Assembly: GCF_003050835.1 (NCBI RefSeq)
Contig: NZ_QAOJ01000006.1
Coordinates: 124,001 to 188,000 of the forward strand
DNA: 64,000 nucleotides
Direction of reading: 5' to 3'
DNA from: Pseudomonas sp. GV071
GTDB taxonomy: Bacteria; Pseudomonadota; Gammaproteobacteria; Pseudomonadales; Pseudomonadaceae
Shown here: in pieces, positions 20,735-30,234 of the stretch
Numbering within the stretch: the first letter of the stretch is position 1
Layout of the letters: every line of letters begins with the position of its first letter
Translations under genes and position numbers: made by a program
Notes under the pieces: model-generated
The model's database searches: none
Seen by the model: the letters and a program-made list of their open reading frames with translations, nothing else
What the model was told of the DNA's origin: nothing

Positions 20735-21811
20735 ATGGCTGATTTACCGATCGATGACCTTAACGTTGCCTCCAACGACACCCTGATCACCCCCGACCAG
20801 CTCAAGCGTGAAATTCCGCTGACTGAAGCCGCGCTGCACACCGTGGTGCAGGGCCGTCAGGTGATCCGCAATATTCTCGACGGCAAGGACCACCGCCTGT
20901 TTGTAGTGGTCGGTCCTTGCTCGATCCACGACATCAAAGCCGCCCACGAATATGCCGAGCGCCTGAAGGTGTTGGCTGCCGAGGTGTCGGACACGCTCTA
21001 TCTGGTCATGCGTGTGTATTTTGAAAAGCCGCGTACCACCGTCGGTTGGAAAGGCCTGATCAACGATCCGTACCTGGATGACTCGTTCAAGATCCAGGAC
21101 GGCCTGCACATTGGTCGCCAGTTGCTGCTGGACCTGGCCGAAATGGGCCTGCCGACTGCCACCGAAGCCCTCGACCCGATCTCCCCGCAATACCTGCAGG
21201 ACCTGATCAGCTGGTCGGCCATTGGTGCGCGTACCACTGAGTCGCAAACCCACCGGGAAATGGCCTCCGGCCTGTCCTCGGCGGTTGGCTTCAAGAACGG
21301 CACCGATGGCGGCCTGACGGTGGCGATCAACGCCCTGCAGTCGGTTTCCAGCCCGCACCGTTTCCTCGGCATCAACCAGGAAGGTGGCGTGTCCATCGTC
21401 ACCACCAAAGGCAACGCCTACGGTCACGTGGTTCTGCGTGGTGGTAACGGCAAGCCGAACTACGACTCGGTGAGTGTGGCGGTGTGTGAGCAGGAGCTGA
21501 ACAAGGCCGGCATCAGCCCGAACATCATGGTCGACTGCAGCCACGCCAACTCCAACAAGGACCCGGCCCTGCAGCCGCTGGTGATGGAAAACGTCGCCAA
21601 CCAGATTCTCGAAGGCAACCAGTCGATCGTCGGCCTGATGGTGGAAAGTCACCTGGGTTGGGGCAACCAGTCGATCCCCAAAGACCTCAACGCCCTCAAG
21701 TACGGCGTGTCGATCACCGATGCCTGCATCGATTGGGACACCACCGAAAAAACCCTGCTGGGCATGCACAGCAAGCTTAAGGGCGTGCTACCTAACCGCC
21801 AGCGCGGCTAA
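20735..21811 (+). CDS. 3-Deoxy-7-phosphoheptulonate synthase (type I DAHP synthase)
   Basis: Condenses PEP with erythrose 4-phosphate, the first step of the shikimate pathway. The 358-residue protein is of the AroF/AroG/AroH class: VVVGPCSIHDIKAAHEYA with the metal-binding Cys, FEKPRTTVGWKGLINDP, IGARTTESQTHREMASGLS and IMVDCSHANSNKDP. Which aromatic amino acid inhibits it cannot be read safely, so I leave the symbol open. A clear terminator follows. Confidence 0.93.
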   Translation: MADLPIDDLNVASNDTLITPDQLKREIPLTEAALHTVVQGRQVIRNILDGKDHRLFVVVGPCSIHDIKAAHEYAERLKVLAAEVSDTLYLVMRVYFEKPRTTVGWKGLINDPYLDDSFKIQDGLHIGRQLLLDLAEMGLPTATEALDPISPQYLQDLISWSAIGARTTESQTHREMASGLSSAVGFKNGTDGGLTVAINALQSVSSPHRFLGINQEGGVSIVTTKGNAYGHVVLRGGNGKPNYDSVSVAVCEQELNKAGISPNIMVDCSHANSNKDPALQPLVMENVANQILEGNQSIVGLMVESHLGWGNQSIPKDLNALKYGVSITDACIDWDTTEKTLLGMHSKLKGVLPNRQRG

Positions 21812-21843
21812 GCGACACACTGCGCCAAGAAAAAACGCACCAA

Positions 21844-21877
21844 TAAAAACGCCGGGCTTAGCCCGGCGTTTTTATTG
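21844..21877. terminator. Rho-independent terminator behind DAHP synthase
   Basis: Stem AACGCCGGGC / GCCCGGCGTT with a 3-nt loop and T-run; A-run on the other side lets it serve the convergent acetyltransferase gene too. Confidence 0.92.
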
Positions 21878-21886
21878 GCCCTGCGA

Positions 21887-22156
21887 TCAGTGCCGATCGC
21901 GGCGTTCCATATAGCGTTCAACGTAGGAGCACGACGGAATCACGGTGTAGCCCATGCGTTCAGCGTATTCCAGCGCCCGCTCCGTAAGGGCGGCGGCAAT
22001 GCCACGACCTCGCAGGGAGTTGGGCACAAAGGTGCGATAGATATCGAGCGTCTGCTTACCCAAGTCCATATAGGCAAGGTATGCACGGTCACCGTCCACA
22101 GTGGTCTCGAATTGATGACCTGCCTGGTCATGGTTGATAGACAGCGCCTCGCTCAT
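21887..22156 (-). CDS. Small GNAT-like N-acetyltransferase (YidJ/COG2388 type)
   Basis: Short acetyltransferase-fold protein of about 89 residues. It shows the acetyl-CoA loop LRGRGIAAALTERALEYA and the C-terminal YTVIPSCSYVERYMERR, typical of the small COG2388 branch. ATG 22156 has GAGGAG 5 nt upstream. Substrate unknown. It follows the unrecognised membrane-anchored gene by 19 bp and is probably its operon partner. Confidence 0.82.
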   Translation of the reverse strand: MSEALSINHDQAGHQFETTVDGDRAYLAYMDLGKQTLDIYRTFVPNSLRGRGIAAALTERALEYAERMGYTVIPSCSYVERYMERRDRH

Positions 22157-22175
22157 CACAACTCCTCAGCGGGTC

Positions 22176-23441
22176 TTAGAACATGACCCTTACCTTATCG
22201 ATCTTATCCAAGCGCAGAAACATCTCCGCCGACCCCGAGCCAAATTGGACATTGAGGAAGGCCTTGCCGTTCTCCACTTTGCGCAGCACACCCTGATAAT
22301 AGGTACCGTCATGGGTAATGAACTGCAAACGCTTGCCAGCGTATTCGGGCAGGCTGGCGACACTCACGAACTCATATTGCTGCGTCGCGGCTTTTGACTC
22401 AACTTTTTCTGCAACCACCAAATCGTTCGGCAATGCCTCTTTGCGCGCAGCCGGGTCGAACCAAGTGAAACCCAACGGCGTCACTGCCTGCTGATTGATC
22501 ATCAGCGACGGGTGCAACATACCCAATACATCCTTGGCGTCGAAAAACTGTAGCCCATCCCAGCTCACACCCTCGTTCGGGCTGATTTCCAGGCGCAGCG
22601 ACTGCGGGTCTTTGAGGTAGCGGCCGTAGGCTTCCAACACCGGCGCATCGAGCGCGATGCGCTGGCTACGCAGAACCTTGTCGAACTGCTCGATCGAGGT
22701 CTTAAGGTACGCCTCGCTGGTTTGCCCCAGCTTGCCGGCGCAGTACTCCTGCACTTTGCGTTGGTACTGGTTGTCGTTGATCTCGATTGCGACCAGCGAC
22801 AACTCTGGCGGATGCACACGCATATCGCCCGGGTTATCCGACATATTGGCCAGGGCCAGCGTGACCTTGAGTTCACCCATGTCATGGGTGTCGGAGGTCA
22901 TGGAAAAGTGCACGGTCTTCTTCGCCGGCGAGAACAGATAAGACAGTTCAGCGTCCGTTTCAAAAGTGCGGTAACCCATCTCCAGCAACTCGGTGGTGCC
23001 AATGAAACGCACCTTGCCGCAGCTCACTTCACTCATCGCGGTAAACAGACTGCGCTCGGCAGGCGCATCGTAGAGCTGTTGCATAAAGGGGCCGTGAACA
23101 TCCAGGGCCAGCCCTTTCAGGTTGACCGCCAGCTGTTGCGGAAACTTGCCTTCGGCCAGGCTCTCCTTGAAGCGCAGCAGATCACCCAGGCCATTGAACT
23201 TCAATTGGGCGTGCTCTACCCGAACGCTGTCGCCCAATGCCGGCACTTGAATAGTGAGCTTCTCCAGGCCGACCCGGCCGTCAAAGGAAGAGGTAATGCC
23301 GCCGTAGCTGATATCCATAATCGGCGATAACTGGGCGATGGCGTCGTTCATGATTGAACGCACCGATAACCACAGTGACAGCTTGATTAACACGGCAATG
23401 GTAAGTGCCGCGAGCAAACCCCATTTAACAATCTTGGCCAC
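22176..23441 (-). CDS. Membrane-anchored protein of unknown function
   Basis: I do not recognise this 421-residue protein. It has one N-terminal membrane segment (WGLLAALTIAVLIKLSLWLSV), then about 390 residues that should face the periplasm. Their beta-rich repeats recall AsmA- or DUF945-like periplasmic proteins (GLEKLTIQVPALGDSVRVEH, QLAVNLKGLALDVHG), but no named motif is visible. The last 80 residues (YAGKRLQFITHDGTYYQGVL, KAFLNVQFGSGSAEMFLRL) look like a small beta-barrel. Start GTG 23441 is chosen because AAGGA lies 7 nt upstream and the membrane helix follows at once. Likely co-transcribed with the small acetyltransferase gene. Confidence 0.7.
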   Translation of the reverse strand: MAKIVKWGLLAALTIAVLIKLSLWLSVRSIMNDAIAQLSPIMDISYGGITSSFDGRVGLEKLTIQVPALGDSVRVEHAQLKFNGLGDLLRFKESLAEGKFPQQLAVNLKGLALDVHGPFMQQLYDAPAERSLFTAMSEVSCGKVRFIGTTELLEMGYRTFETDAELSYLFSPAKKTVHFSMTSDTHDMGELKVTLALANMSDNPGDMRVHPPELSLVAIEINDNQYQRKVQEYCAGKLGQTSEAYLKTSIEQFDKVLRSQRIALDAPVLEAYGRYLKDPQSLRLEISPNEGVSWDGLQFFDAKDVLGMLHPSLMINQQAVTPLGFTWFDPAARKEALPNDLVVAEKVESKAATQQYEFVSVASLPEYAGKRLQFITHDGTYYQGVLRKVENGKAFLNVQFGSGSAEMFLRLDKIDKVRVMF

Positions 23442-23889
23442 GATGACGTCCTTGCTGTCTGAAGACACGCACTTTGCTGTAGGTCTTGTGCGGCGCAGCT
23501 TAACAGGCCGGCAAAGTGCCAGCCACTCCCCTACTTGGGGCCCGGCCAAAGGCTTTTATGCAGCTGTGAAGAGCAACTCGAAATGGACGATTTTTTAACG
23601 CTAATTGCCCGTCAAAGAGCGCCAAACACCTGATCAAGTATGGGCGAGCAATTATCCTGGGAATCCACCCGGACTGTCGTAAATGCGCACGCTGTGGGCG
23701 CAACTGGATAATTTTTATCCAGAGTGATTAACCACTTGCTTACATAGCGCTCAATTTCGTCAAAAAAAAGTGTTGTGCTGGCGCAACGTCCGTTTACTTA
23801 CTACAAGTAATGAGTAGTATGTAGACCGGCAAATACCTCGAGCTCGGGGCAGTTGCTTTATGGAAAAAATGCACCTTAAGGGGAACACG
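23442..23889. promoter_or_regulatory. Long intergenic region upstream of oprI
   Basis: 448 bp without a supportable gene. It becomes AT-rich toward oprI, as expected for the promoter of a very highly expressed lipoprotein, and holds the perfect palindrome listed separately. A possible promoter, TTTACT with 16-bp spacing to TAGTAT around 23792-23820, is weak in sequence. Confidence 0.5.
23704..23722. promoter_or_regulatory. Perfect 8+3+8 palindrome upstream of oprI
   Basis: CTGGATAA-TTT-TTATCCAG. It is about 170 bp before the oprI start and 263 bp before the divergent GTG start, so it is more likely an operator or mRNA hairpin than a terminator. Confidence 0.5.
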
Positions 23890-24141
23890 ATGAACAACGT
23901 TCTGAAACTCTCTGCTCTGGCTCTGGCCGCCGTTCTGGCTACCGGTTGCAGCAGCGTATCCAAAGAAACCGAAGCCCGTCTGACTGCTACCGAAGACGCA
24001 GCTGCTCGCGCTCAAGCTCGTGCTGACGAAGCTTACCGCAAAGCTGACGAGGCTCTGGCCGCCGCTCAGAAGGCTCAGCAAACTGCTGACGAAGCCAACG
24101 AGCGCGCCGCTCGTATGCTGGAAAAAGCCAGCCGCAAGTAA
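23890..24141 (+). CDS. oprI: Major outer-membrane lipoprotein OprI
   Basis: Abundant murein lipoprotein of Pseudomonas, the counterpart of Braun lipoprotein. The 83-residue protein has a lipoprotein signal peptide ending in the lipobox ATGC (Cys 20) and an alanine-rich coiled-coil of heptads ([20 protein letters not shown]) to the end. It ends in ASRK, so a C-terminal lysine is free for linkage to peptidoglycan. ATG 23890 has AAGGGG upstream. A strong terminator follows. The convergent L,D-transpeptidase is a candidate for that linkage (inference). Confidence 0.97.
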   Translation: MNNVLKLSALALAAVLATGCSSVSKETEARLTATEDAAARAQARADEAYRKADEALAAAQKAQQTADEANERAARMLEKASRK

Positions 24142-24160
24142 TAGCCCCTGCGGCTATATA

Positions 24161-24190
24161 AGCCGGTCCCTCGCGGACCGGCTTTTTTTT
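24161..24190 (+). terminator. oprI terminator
   Basis: Stem AGCCGGTCC / GGACCGGCT with 5-nt loop and eight T residues; very strong, as fits oprI. Confidence 0.95.
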
Positions 24191-24205
24191 GCGTGGTGGA
24201 AAGAG

Positions 24206-24269
24206 CTCGAGGCTGAAGCCTCTCCTACAAAGAATCACCGAACCCTGTGGGAGAGGCTTCAGCCTCGAG
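24206..24269. repeat. REP doublet, family A (CTCGAGGCT variant)
   Basis: Inverse copies at 24206-24229 and 24246-24269, core GAGGCTTCAGCCTCGAG, between the two convergent terminators. Confidence 0.85.
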
Positions 24270-24291
24270 TTTTTGACTTTCCAACGTCCAC

Positions 24292-24318
24292 AAAAAAGCC
24301 CGCAGCAGCGGGCTTTTT
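24292..24318 (-). terminator. Terminator of the L,D-transpeptidase gene
   Basis: AAAAAGCCCGC-AGCA-GCGGGCTTTTT on the minus strand, just behind the stop. Confidence 0.9.
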
Positions 24319-24332
24319 GTTGCGGCTGAGGC

Positions 24333-25292
24333 TTACTGCGCGACAGCTGCCGTGTTGGTCATCACCGCGCCTGGCACGGCGATTTCGACCGGCAGGCCGT
24401 CTTCGGCAGCCACCACATCACGCACCACTTCCCAGTCCAGGCTCACACCGTTGGACAGGTCATCGCGCTTGAGCAGGGCGTTGATCACCGCGGTGTGCTT
24501 GTCTACCACCGACGGATTGCCGTTGTCGTCCAGCGGGGTGTGGGCTTCGAGGTAGACCTTGCCGCCGCTCACGCCGAATTTGTACGGGTCGTTGAGGATG
24601 CGCACTTTGGTTCCCACCGGAACCATCTTCGCCAGTTCCAGCACGTTGTTGTTGAGCATGCGGAAGCAGCCGTGGCTGACGCGCATGCCGATACCGAACT
24701 TCTTGTTCGAGCCGTGAATCAGGTAACCCGGCAGGCCGAGGTTGAATTTGAACGGCCCCAGCGGGTTGTTCGGCCCTGGTGCCACCACGGTTGGCAACGG
24801 GTCGCCATCTGCCGCGTGCTCAGCTCGGATCGATGCTGGCGGGTACCAGGCCGGATTGGCGGTCTTGGCAGTGATGGTGGTCTGGTTGATCGGCGAACCC
24901 CAGCCCTCACGACCAATACCCAGCGGGTAGGTGTGTACCACGTTCTCGCCTTTCGGGAAGTAGTACATGCGGTACTCGGCGAGGTTGATCACGATGCCTT
25001 CGCGTGGGCCGGGCGGCAGCACGAAACGGGTTGGCAGAATGATCTGCGTGCCAACGCCTGGCAGCCAGGGGTCCACACCCGGGTTGGCGGCGACCATCTC
25101 CAGGTAGCCCAGGTCGTTGGCCACGCCGATGTCGGCGAAGGTGTCTTCGTACTTGGCGGTGATGACCTGAACCTGGCCAATGATGTCTTCGCCCGGTGGC
25201 GGCAGCGGGAATTCCAGTGCTGCGGCAGGGCCGACCGCGAACAACGCGGCGAGTGACAGGGAACGGGCGACTGCAGGAGCGCGCGACAACAT
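24333..25292 (-). CDS. L,D-transpeptidase (YkuD family)
   Basis: Periplasmic enzyme that forms meso-diaminopimelate crosslinks or attaches lipoproteins to peptidoglycan through a catalytic cysteine. The 319-residue protein has a signal peptide (LSLAALFAVGPAAA), a LysM-like segment (DTFADIGVANDLGYLEMVAA) and the YkuD domain from about residue 98 with the active-site HG and SHGCFRM around residues 196-216. ATG 25292 has AAGGA 7 nt upstream; the longer open frame is dropped. It faces oprI, and OprI ends in lysine, so it may be its anchoring enzyme (inference). Confidence 0.92.
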   Translation of the reverse strand: MLSRAPAVARSLSLAALFAVGPAAALEFPLPPPGEDIIGQVQVITAKYEDTFADIGVANDLGYLEMVAANPGVDPWLPGVGTQIILPTRFVLPPGPREGIVINLAEYRMYYFPKGENVVHTYPLGIGREGWGSPINQTTITAKTANPAWYPPASIRAEHAADGDPLPTVVAPGPNNPLGPFKFNLGLPGYLIHGSNKKFGIGMRVSHGCFRMLNNNVLELAKMVPVGTKVRILNDPYKFGVSGGKVYLEAHTPLDDNGNPSVVDKHTAVINALLKRDDLSNGVSLDWEVVRDVVAAEDGLPVEIAVPGAVMTNTAAVAQ

Positions 25293-25369
25293 CCGGTGAT
25301 CCTTGGCTGAGTTAGCGAGTAGAGAAAAGACGACGATTGTACACGCGCGTACGCCGGGCCGGGAGAGGC

Positions 25370-25651
25370 CTAGACGCCCGGCCACAGCGGCCGGTCGCCT
25401 TCGCGCTGGGCCTGCAAGGTGGCATAGCACGCGGCGCACAAGCGCTGGTCGCGCAACTGCGGTTTTTCCAGGTTGACCCACTTGGGCTGCGCCGGCAGCA
25501 AACCGCCACACAGGGTACGGTCGGCGTGCCCGCTTAATTCCAGCTGCCGGGCCACCAGGTGCACGCGCACTTCACGGCAGGCGAACAGGTCGAGCTGCTC
25601 GTCTGGTTCGATCAGTTGGTAAGCGTGTAAGGACCAAGCGGGGCGCGGCAT
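25370..25651 (-). CDS. Small conserved hypothetical protein with paired cysteines
   Basis: I do not recognise this 93-residue protein. It is soluble, has a single Cys near residue 25 (LFACREV), one at TLCGG and a CxxC at RLCAACYATL near residues 71-74, so a small metal site is possible. GC-rich codon use matches the neighbours. 77 bp upstream of the L,D-transpeptidase start in the same direction. Confidence 0.6.
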   Translation of the reverse strand: MPRPAWSLHAYQLIEPDEQLDLFACREVRVHLVARQLELSGHADRTLCGGLLPAQPKWVNLEKPQLRDQRLCAACYATLQAQREGDRPLWPGV

Positions 25652-25722
25652 TGAGGGCTCCTGGGGACGGCGCCACCTTAGCCGAAAGGTAGCGCCTGGA
25701 AAAGCCTTCCTATCAGGCCTTT

Positions 25723-25846
25723 TTTAAAACGTAGCAAGCGAAGGCCAGGCAAGGCAAAAACAGGTGAAAAAAACGGAGTTGGCTGTAGCCAATGAGTATT
25801 TTTGAATCTGTTTTTAACGCCGCATGGCCGAGCGCAGTAGTTTTAA
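25723..25846. repeat. Intergenic repeat family B, copy 1
   Basis: About 125 bp with ends that pair roughly (AGGCCAGGCAAGGC near 25741 and GCCGCATGGCCGAGC near 25820) around a variable middle. The same ends occur at 42552-42673 and 50063-50180. It fills the gap behind tesA. Confidence 0.7.
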
Positions 25847-26448
25847 AGTAAAGGTTTGACGGCTGGCCAAGCGTTATCCAAGAGCTTGCTTTGCGCCCCT
25901 GCAGCCGGATGAATCCCGTCCGCCTGCATCAACTCCGGCACTCCGCCTACGCCTTCGAGAAAGAACGGCACCAGCGGCACCTGCTTCTCGGCCGCAAGGT
26001 TGCTGAACGCGGCAGCAAAGGCCTTGTTGTAGCGCTCGCCATAGTTGGGCGGCAGGCGCATGCCGAGCAGCAGCACTTTCGCCCCAGCCTGTTGTGACTG
26101 TTCCACCATCGACGCAAGGTTTTGTTGCAATTGCGCGGGCGGCTGACCACGCAGGCCATCGTTGCCGCCCAACTCGATGATCACCAGCGCCGGCTTATGC
26201 TCTGCAAGCAGCGCCGGCAGGCGCGCGAGGCCCCCTGCACTGGTGTCGCCGCTGATGGACGCATTCACCACTTTCTGCGCAAAACCGCCCTCCTCCAGGC
26301 GCTTTTGCATCAGGTTGACCCAGCCCTGGCTGGTTTCCAGGCCCAAACCGGCGCTGATACTATCGCCGACGACCAGCACCGTGCTTGCCGCCGCCCCTTG
26401 TGCCCAAAGCATTACGACCAGGGCACTGGTTACCCACCATGTACGCAT
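25843..26448 (-). CDS. tesA: SGNH-family arylesterase / lysophospholipase (TesA-like)
   Basis: Periplasmic GDSL hydrolase, 201 residues, after a signal peptide (SALVVMLWAQGAAAS). It shows the four SGNH blocks: VVGDSISAGLG (Ser), NASISGDTSAGGLARLP (Gly), VIIELGGNDGLRG (Asn) and DGIHPAAGAQ near the end (Asp and His). ATG 26448 follows GGAG. It diverges from the ABC ATPase gene with only 10 bp between the two starts, the same order as tesA/ybbA in Escherichia coli. Confidence 0.92.
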   Translation of the reverse strand: MRTWWVTSALVVMLWAQGAAASTVLVVGDSISAGLGLETSQGWVNLMQKRLEEGGFAQKVVNASISGDTSAGGLARLPALLAEHKPALVIIELGGNDGLRGQPPAQLQQNLASMVEQSQQAGAKVLLLGMRLPPNYGERYNKAFAAAFSNLAAEKQVPLVPFFLEGVGGVPELMQADGIHPAAGAQSKLLDNAWPAVKPLL

Positions 26449-26458
26449 TGGAATCTCC

Positions 26459-27141
<683 letters not shown>

Positions 27142-27142
<1 letters not shown>

Positions 27143-29646
27143 TGACTGGTCTGCCGTTCACCCGCCTGCTCACCCTGGCCGCCCGCCAACTGCGCCGCGA
27201 TACGCGCGCCGGCGAGTTGCGCGTGCTGTTCTTCGCCCTGCTGATCGCCGTGGCCGCCAGCACCGCCATCGGTTTTTTCAGCGCCCGTCTGAACGCCGCC
27301 ATGCTGCTGCGCGCCACCGAGTTCCTGGGTGCCGACATGCTGCTCAGCGGCAGCTCACCCGCCACCCCGGCGCAACTGCAGGCTGCTGAACAACAGCAAT
27401 TGCAGCATGCGCAATTGGTGGAGTTCTCCAGCGTGATTGCCGGCGATGAAGGCATCCAGCTGGCCAGCGTCAAAGCCGTGAGCAGCAGTTACCCGCTGCG
27501 CGGCCAGCTGAAAAGCGCGCCGGCACCGTACGCCGAAGAAACCACTGGCGGCAGCCCGCCACCGGGTGAGGCCTGGGTCGAGGCACGGCTGCTGGTGGCG
27601 TTGAACGTCAAGGTCGGCGACAGCGTGGATGTCGGCGCCAAAACCCTGCGCCTGAGCCGTGTGCTCACTTACGAACCGGACCGCGCCGGCGACTTCTACA
27701 GCCTCACGCCACGCCTGCTGATGAACCTCGACGACCTGCCGGCCACTGGCGTGGTGCAGCCGGGCAGCCGGGTGCGCTATGCCGAACTGTGGACCGGCAG
27801 CGCGGAGAACCTCGAACGTTTCCGCCAGGTCCTCAAGCCAACCCTGGCGGCCAACCAGAAAATCGAAGGCGCGCGCGATGCCAACCGCCAGGTCGGCGGC
27901 GCCCTTGGCCGTGCCGAGCGCTACCTCAACCTGTCGAGCCTGGCTGCCGTGCTGCTCGCCGGGGTGGCCGTGGCGCTGTGCGCGGCGCGCTTTGCCGCCA
28001 AACGTTTTGATGCCAGCGCCTTGCTGCGCTGCCTGGGCCTATCGCGCCGCGAAGCCTTGACCGTGTTCACCCTGCAACTGGCCATGCTCGGCCTGCTCGC
28101 CAGCGGCCTCGGCGCTCTGCTCGGCTGGCTCGGCCAACTGGGGTTGTTTTACCTGCTCGGCGGCTTGCTCCCCGCCACTGTGCCGAGCGGCGGTGTGATG
28201 CCGGCCGTGGCCGGTATTGCCACCGGACTGGTCGCGCTGGCCGGTTTTGCCCTGCCGCCACTGGCGGCGCTGGGCCGGGTGCCGCCTTTGCGGGTGCTGC
28301 GCCGCGACCTGATGCCGGTGCCGCCGAGCTCCTGGCTGGTGTACGGCGCCGCCCTGCTGGCGCTGACCTTGATCATGTGGCGGCTGAGCCTCGACCTGCC
28401 GCTGACCCTGGCCCTGCTCGGCGGCGGCCTGGTCGCCGCGTTGCTGCTCGGTGGCGCGCTGGTGCTGGGCCTGCAAGGCCTGCGTCGGCTGCTGGCCGGC
28501 GCGCCACTGCCAATGCGTCTGGGCCTCGGCCAACTGTTGCGTCACCCACTGGCCGCCGCCGGGCAATCGCTGGCGTTCGGGCTGATCCTGCTGTCCATGG
28601 CCCTGATCGCCCTGCTGCGCGGCGAGCTGCTGGACAACTGGCAACAGCAACTGCCCAAAGACGCGCCCAACTACTTCGCCCTCAATGTGCTGCCGGCCGA
28701 CAAAGACGCCTTTGCCGCGCACCTGGCCAAACTCTCGCCGCACCCCGCGCCGCTGTACCCGGTGGTGCCGGGGCGCCTGGTGGCGATCAATGACCAGCCA
28801 GTGAAGCAAGTGGTGAGCAAGGACTCCACCGGCGACCGCGCGATTCGCCGCGACCTCAGCCTGACCTGGGCCGCCGACCTGCCGGTGAGCAACAAGCTGG
28901 TGGCCGGCAACTGGTGGACGGCGGAGAAAAACGCCGAGCTGCCTGGCGTGTCGATCGAAAGCAAACTGGCGGAAAGCCTCAAGGTGAAACTCGGCGACAA
29001 ACTGAAGTTCAGCGTTGGCGGCCTCGACCGTGAAGCCCTGGTCACCAGCCTGCGAGAGGTCGACTGGGACACCTTCCAGCCCAACTTCTACATGATCTTC
29101 GAGCCCGGCACCCTTCAGGATCTGCCGGTGACCTACCTGACCAGCTTCTACCTGCCGCCACAGCAAGAGAAACAGCTGGTGGAGCTGTCCCGCGCCTTCC
29201 CGGCGGTGACCTTGCTGCAGATCGAAGCAATCCTCGCGCAACTGCGCAGCATCCTCGCCCAGGTCACCCTGGCGGTGGAGTACGTGTTGCTGTTCGTCCT
29301 CGCGGCCGGCCTTACCGTGCTGTTCGCCGGCCTGCAGGCAACCCTCGACGAACGCATCCGCCAGGGCGCCCTGCTGCGTGCCCTGGGTGCCGAGCGCAAA
29401 GTGCTGCAACGGGCGCGGTTAGCCGAGTTTGGTGTGCTGGGCGCGGCCAGTGGTTTGCTCGCGGCGTTGGGCAGTGAGCTGGTGAGTTTTCTGCTCTACC
29501 GCTTTGCCTTCGACATGGTCTGGGCACCGCATTGGTGGTTGCTGGTGCTGCCATTGATTGGCGCGGCACTGGTTGGCTGTGCCGGCGTAATCGGCACCCG
29601 CCGGGCGTTGAATGCCAGCCCGCTGACAGTGCTGCGCGAAGGATGA
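27142..29646 (+). CDS. ybbP: FtsX-like ABC permease, YbbP type
   Basis: Large inner-membrane permease of 834 residues partnering YbbA. Layout: N-terminal membrane helix (LRVLFFALLIAVAASTAIGFF), a MacB-type periplasmic domain (residues about 50-255), several membrane segments (residues about 260-500), a second periplasmic domain (about 510-700), and four C-terminal segments (YVLLFVLAAGLTVLFAGLQ and following), ending in the cytoplasmic ALNASPLTVLREG. That double FtsX layout is typical of YbbP. A REP doublet follows. Confidence 0.9.
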
Positions 29647-29662
29647 CTTAAAAATCAAAAGC

Positions 29663-29723
29663 TCGCGGCTAAAGCCCCTCCCACAGGGACCTGCGATTCC
29701 CGTGGGAGGGGCTTTAGCCGCGA
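29663..29723. repeat. REP doublet, family A
   Basis: Inverse copies 29663-29685 and 29702-29723 with core GGGAGGGGCTTTAGCCGCGA, spaced 16 bp, between convergent ybbP and greB. Confidence 0.88.
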
Positions 29724-29754
29724 TAACTAGCAGCCGTAATGAAGCGAGTTTGTC

Positions 29755-30234
29755 CTACTCAGGCTTCACATACTCGATCACATTCACCCACCACCACTTC
29801 TCCCCTTCCGGGGTGACGACCATAAACTCGTCGCCCACTTCCTTTTTCAACAATGCCCGCGCCATCGGCGAGTCGATGGAGATGTAGTCGTTGCGGCCAT
29901 GGATTTCGTCGTAGCCGACAATGCGAAAGCGCTTGCTCACGCCTTCGTCGTTTTCGATCTCGACCCACGCGCCGAAGTACACCCGGCCTTCCTGTTCCGG
30001 CGAATAGGCCACCACCCGCATATCCTCCAGGCGCTTGCGCAGGTAGCGCACACGGCGGTCGATTTCGCGCAGCAGTTTCTTGTTGTACTGGTAGTCGGCA
30101 TTTTCGCTGCGATCCCCGAGCGAGGCGGCCCAGGTGACCTTCTGGGTGGTGTCCGGGCGTTTTACCCGCCACAGATAATCCAGCTCTTCTTTCAGCGCAG
30201 CATGGCCTTCGACGGTGATGATTTGCGTGCTCAA
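29755..30234 (-). CDS. greB: Transcription elongation factor GreB
   Basis: Rescues backtracked RNA polymerase by stimulating transcript cleavage. The 159-residue protein has the N-terminal coiled coil with the acidic tip (SLGDRSENADYQYNKKLLRE) and a C-terminal FKBP-like domain (YISIDSPMARALLKKEVGDE). The WWWVNVIEY end marks GreB rather than GreA. ATG 30234 overlaps the stop of the oxidase gene by 4 bp, so it sits at the end of the NAD salvage operon. Confidence 0.94.
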   Translation of the reverse strand: MSTQIITVEGHAALKEELDYLWRVKRPDTTQKVTWAASLGDRSENADYQYNKKLLREIDRRVRYLRKRLEDMRVVAYSPEQEGRVYFGAWVEIENDEGVSKRFRIVGYDEIHGRNDYISIDSPMARALLKKEVGDEFMVVTPEGEKWWWVNVIEYVKPE

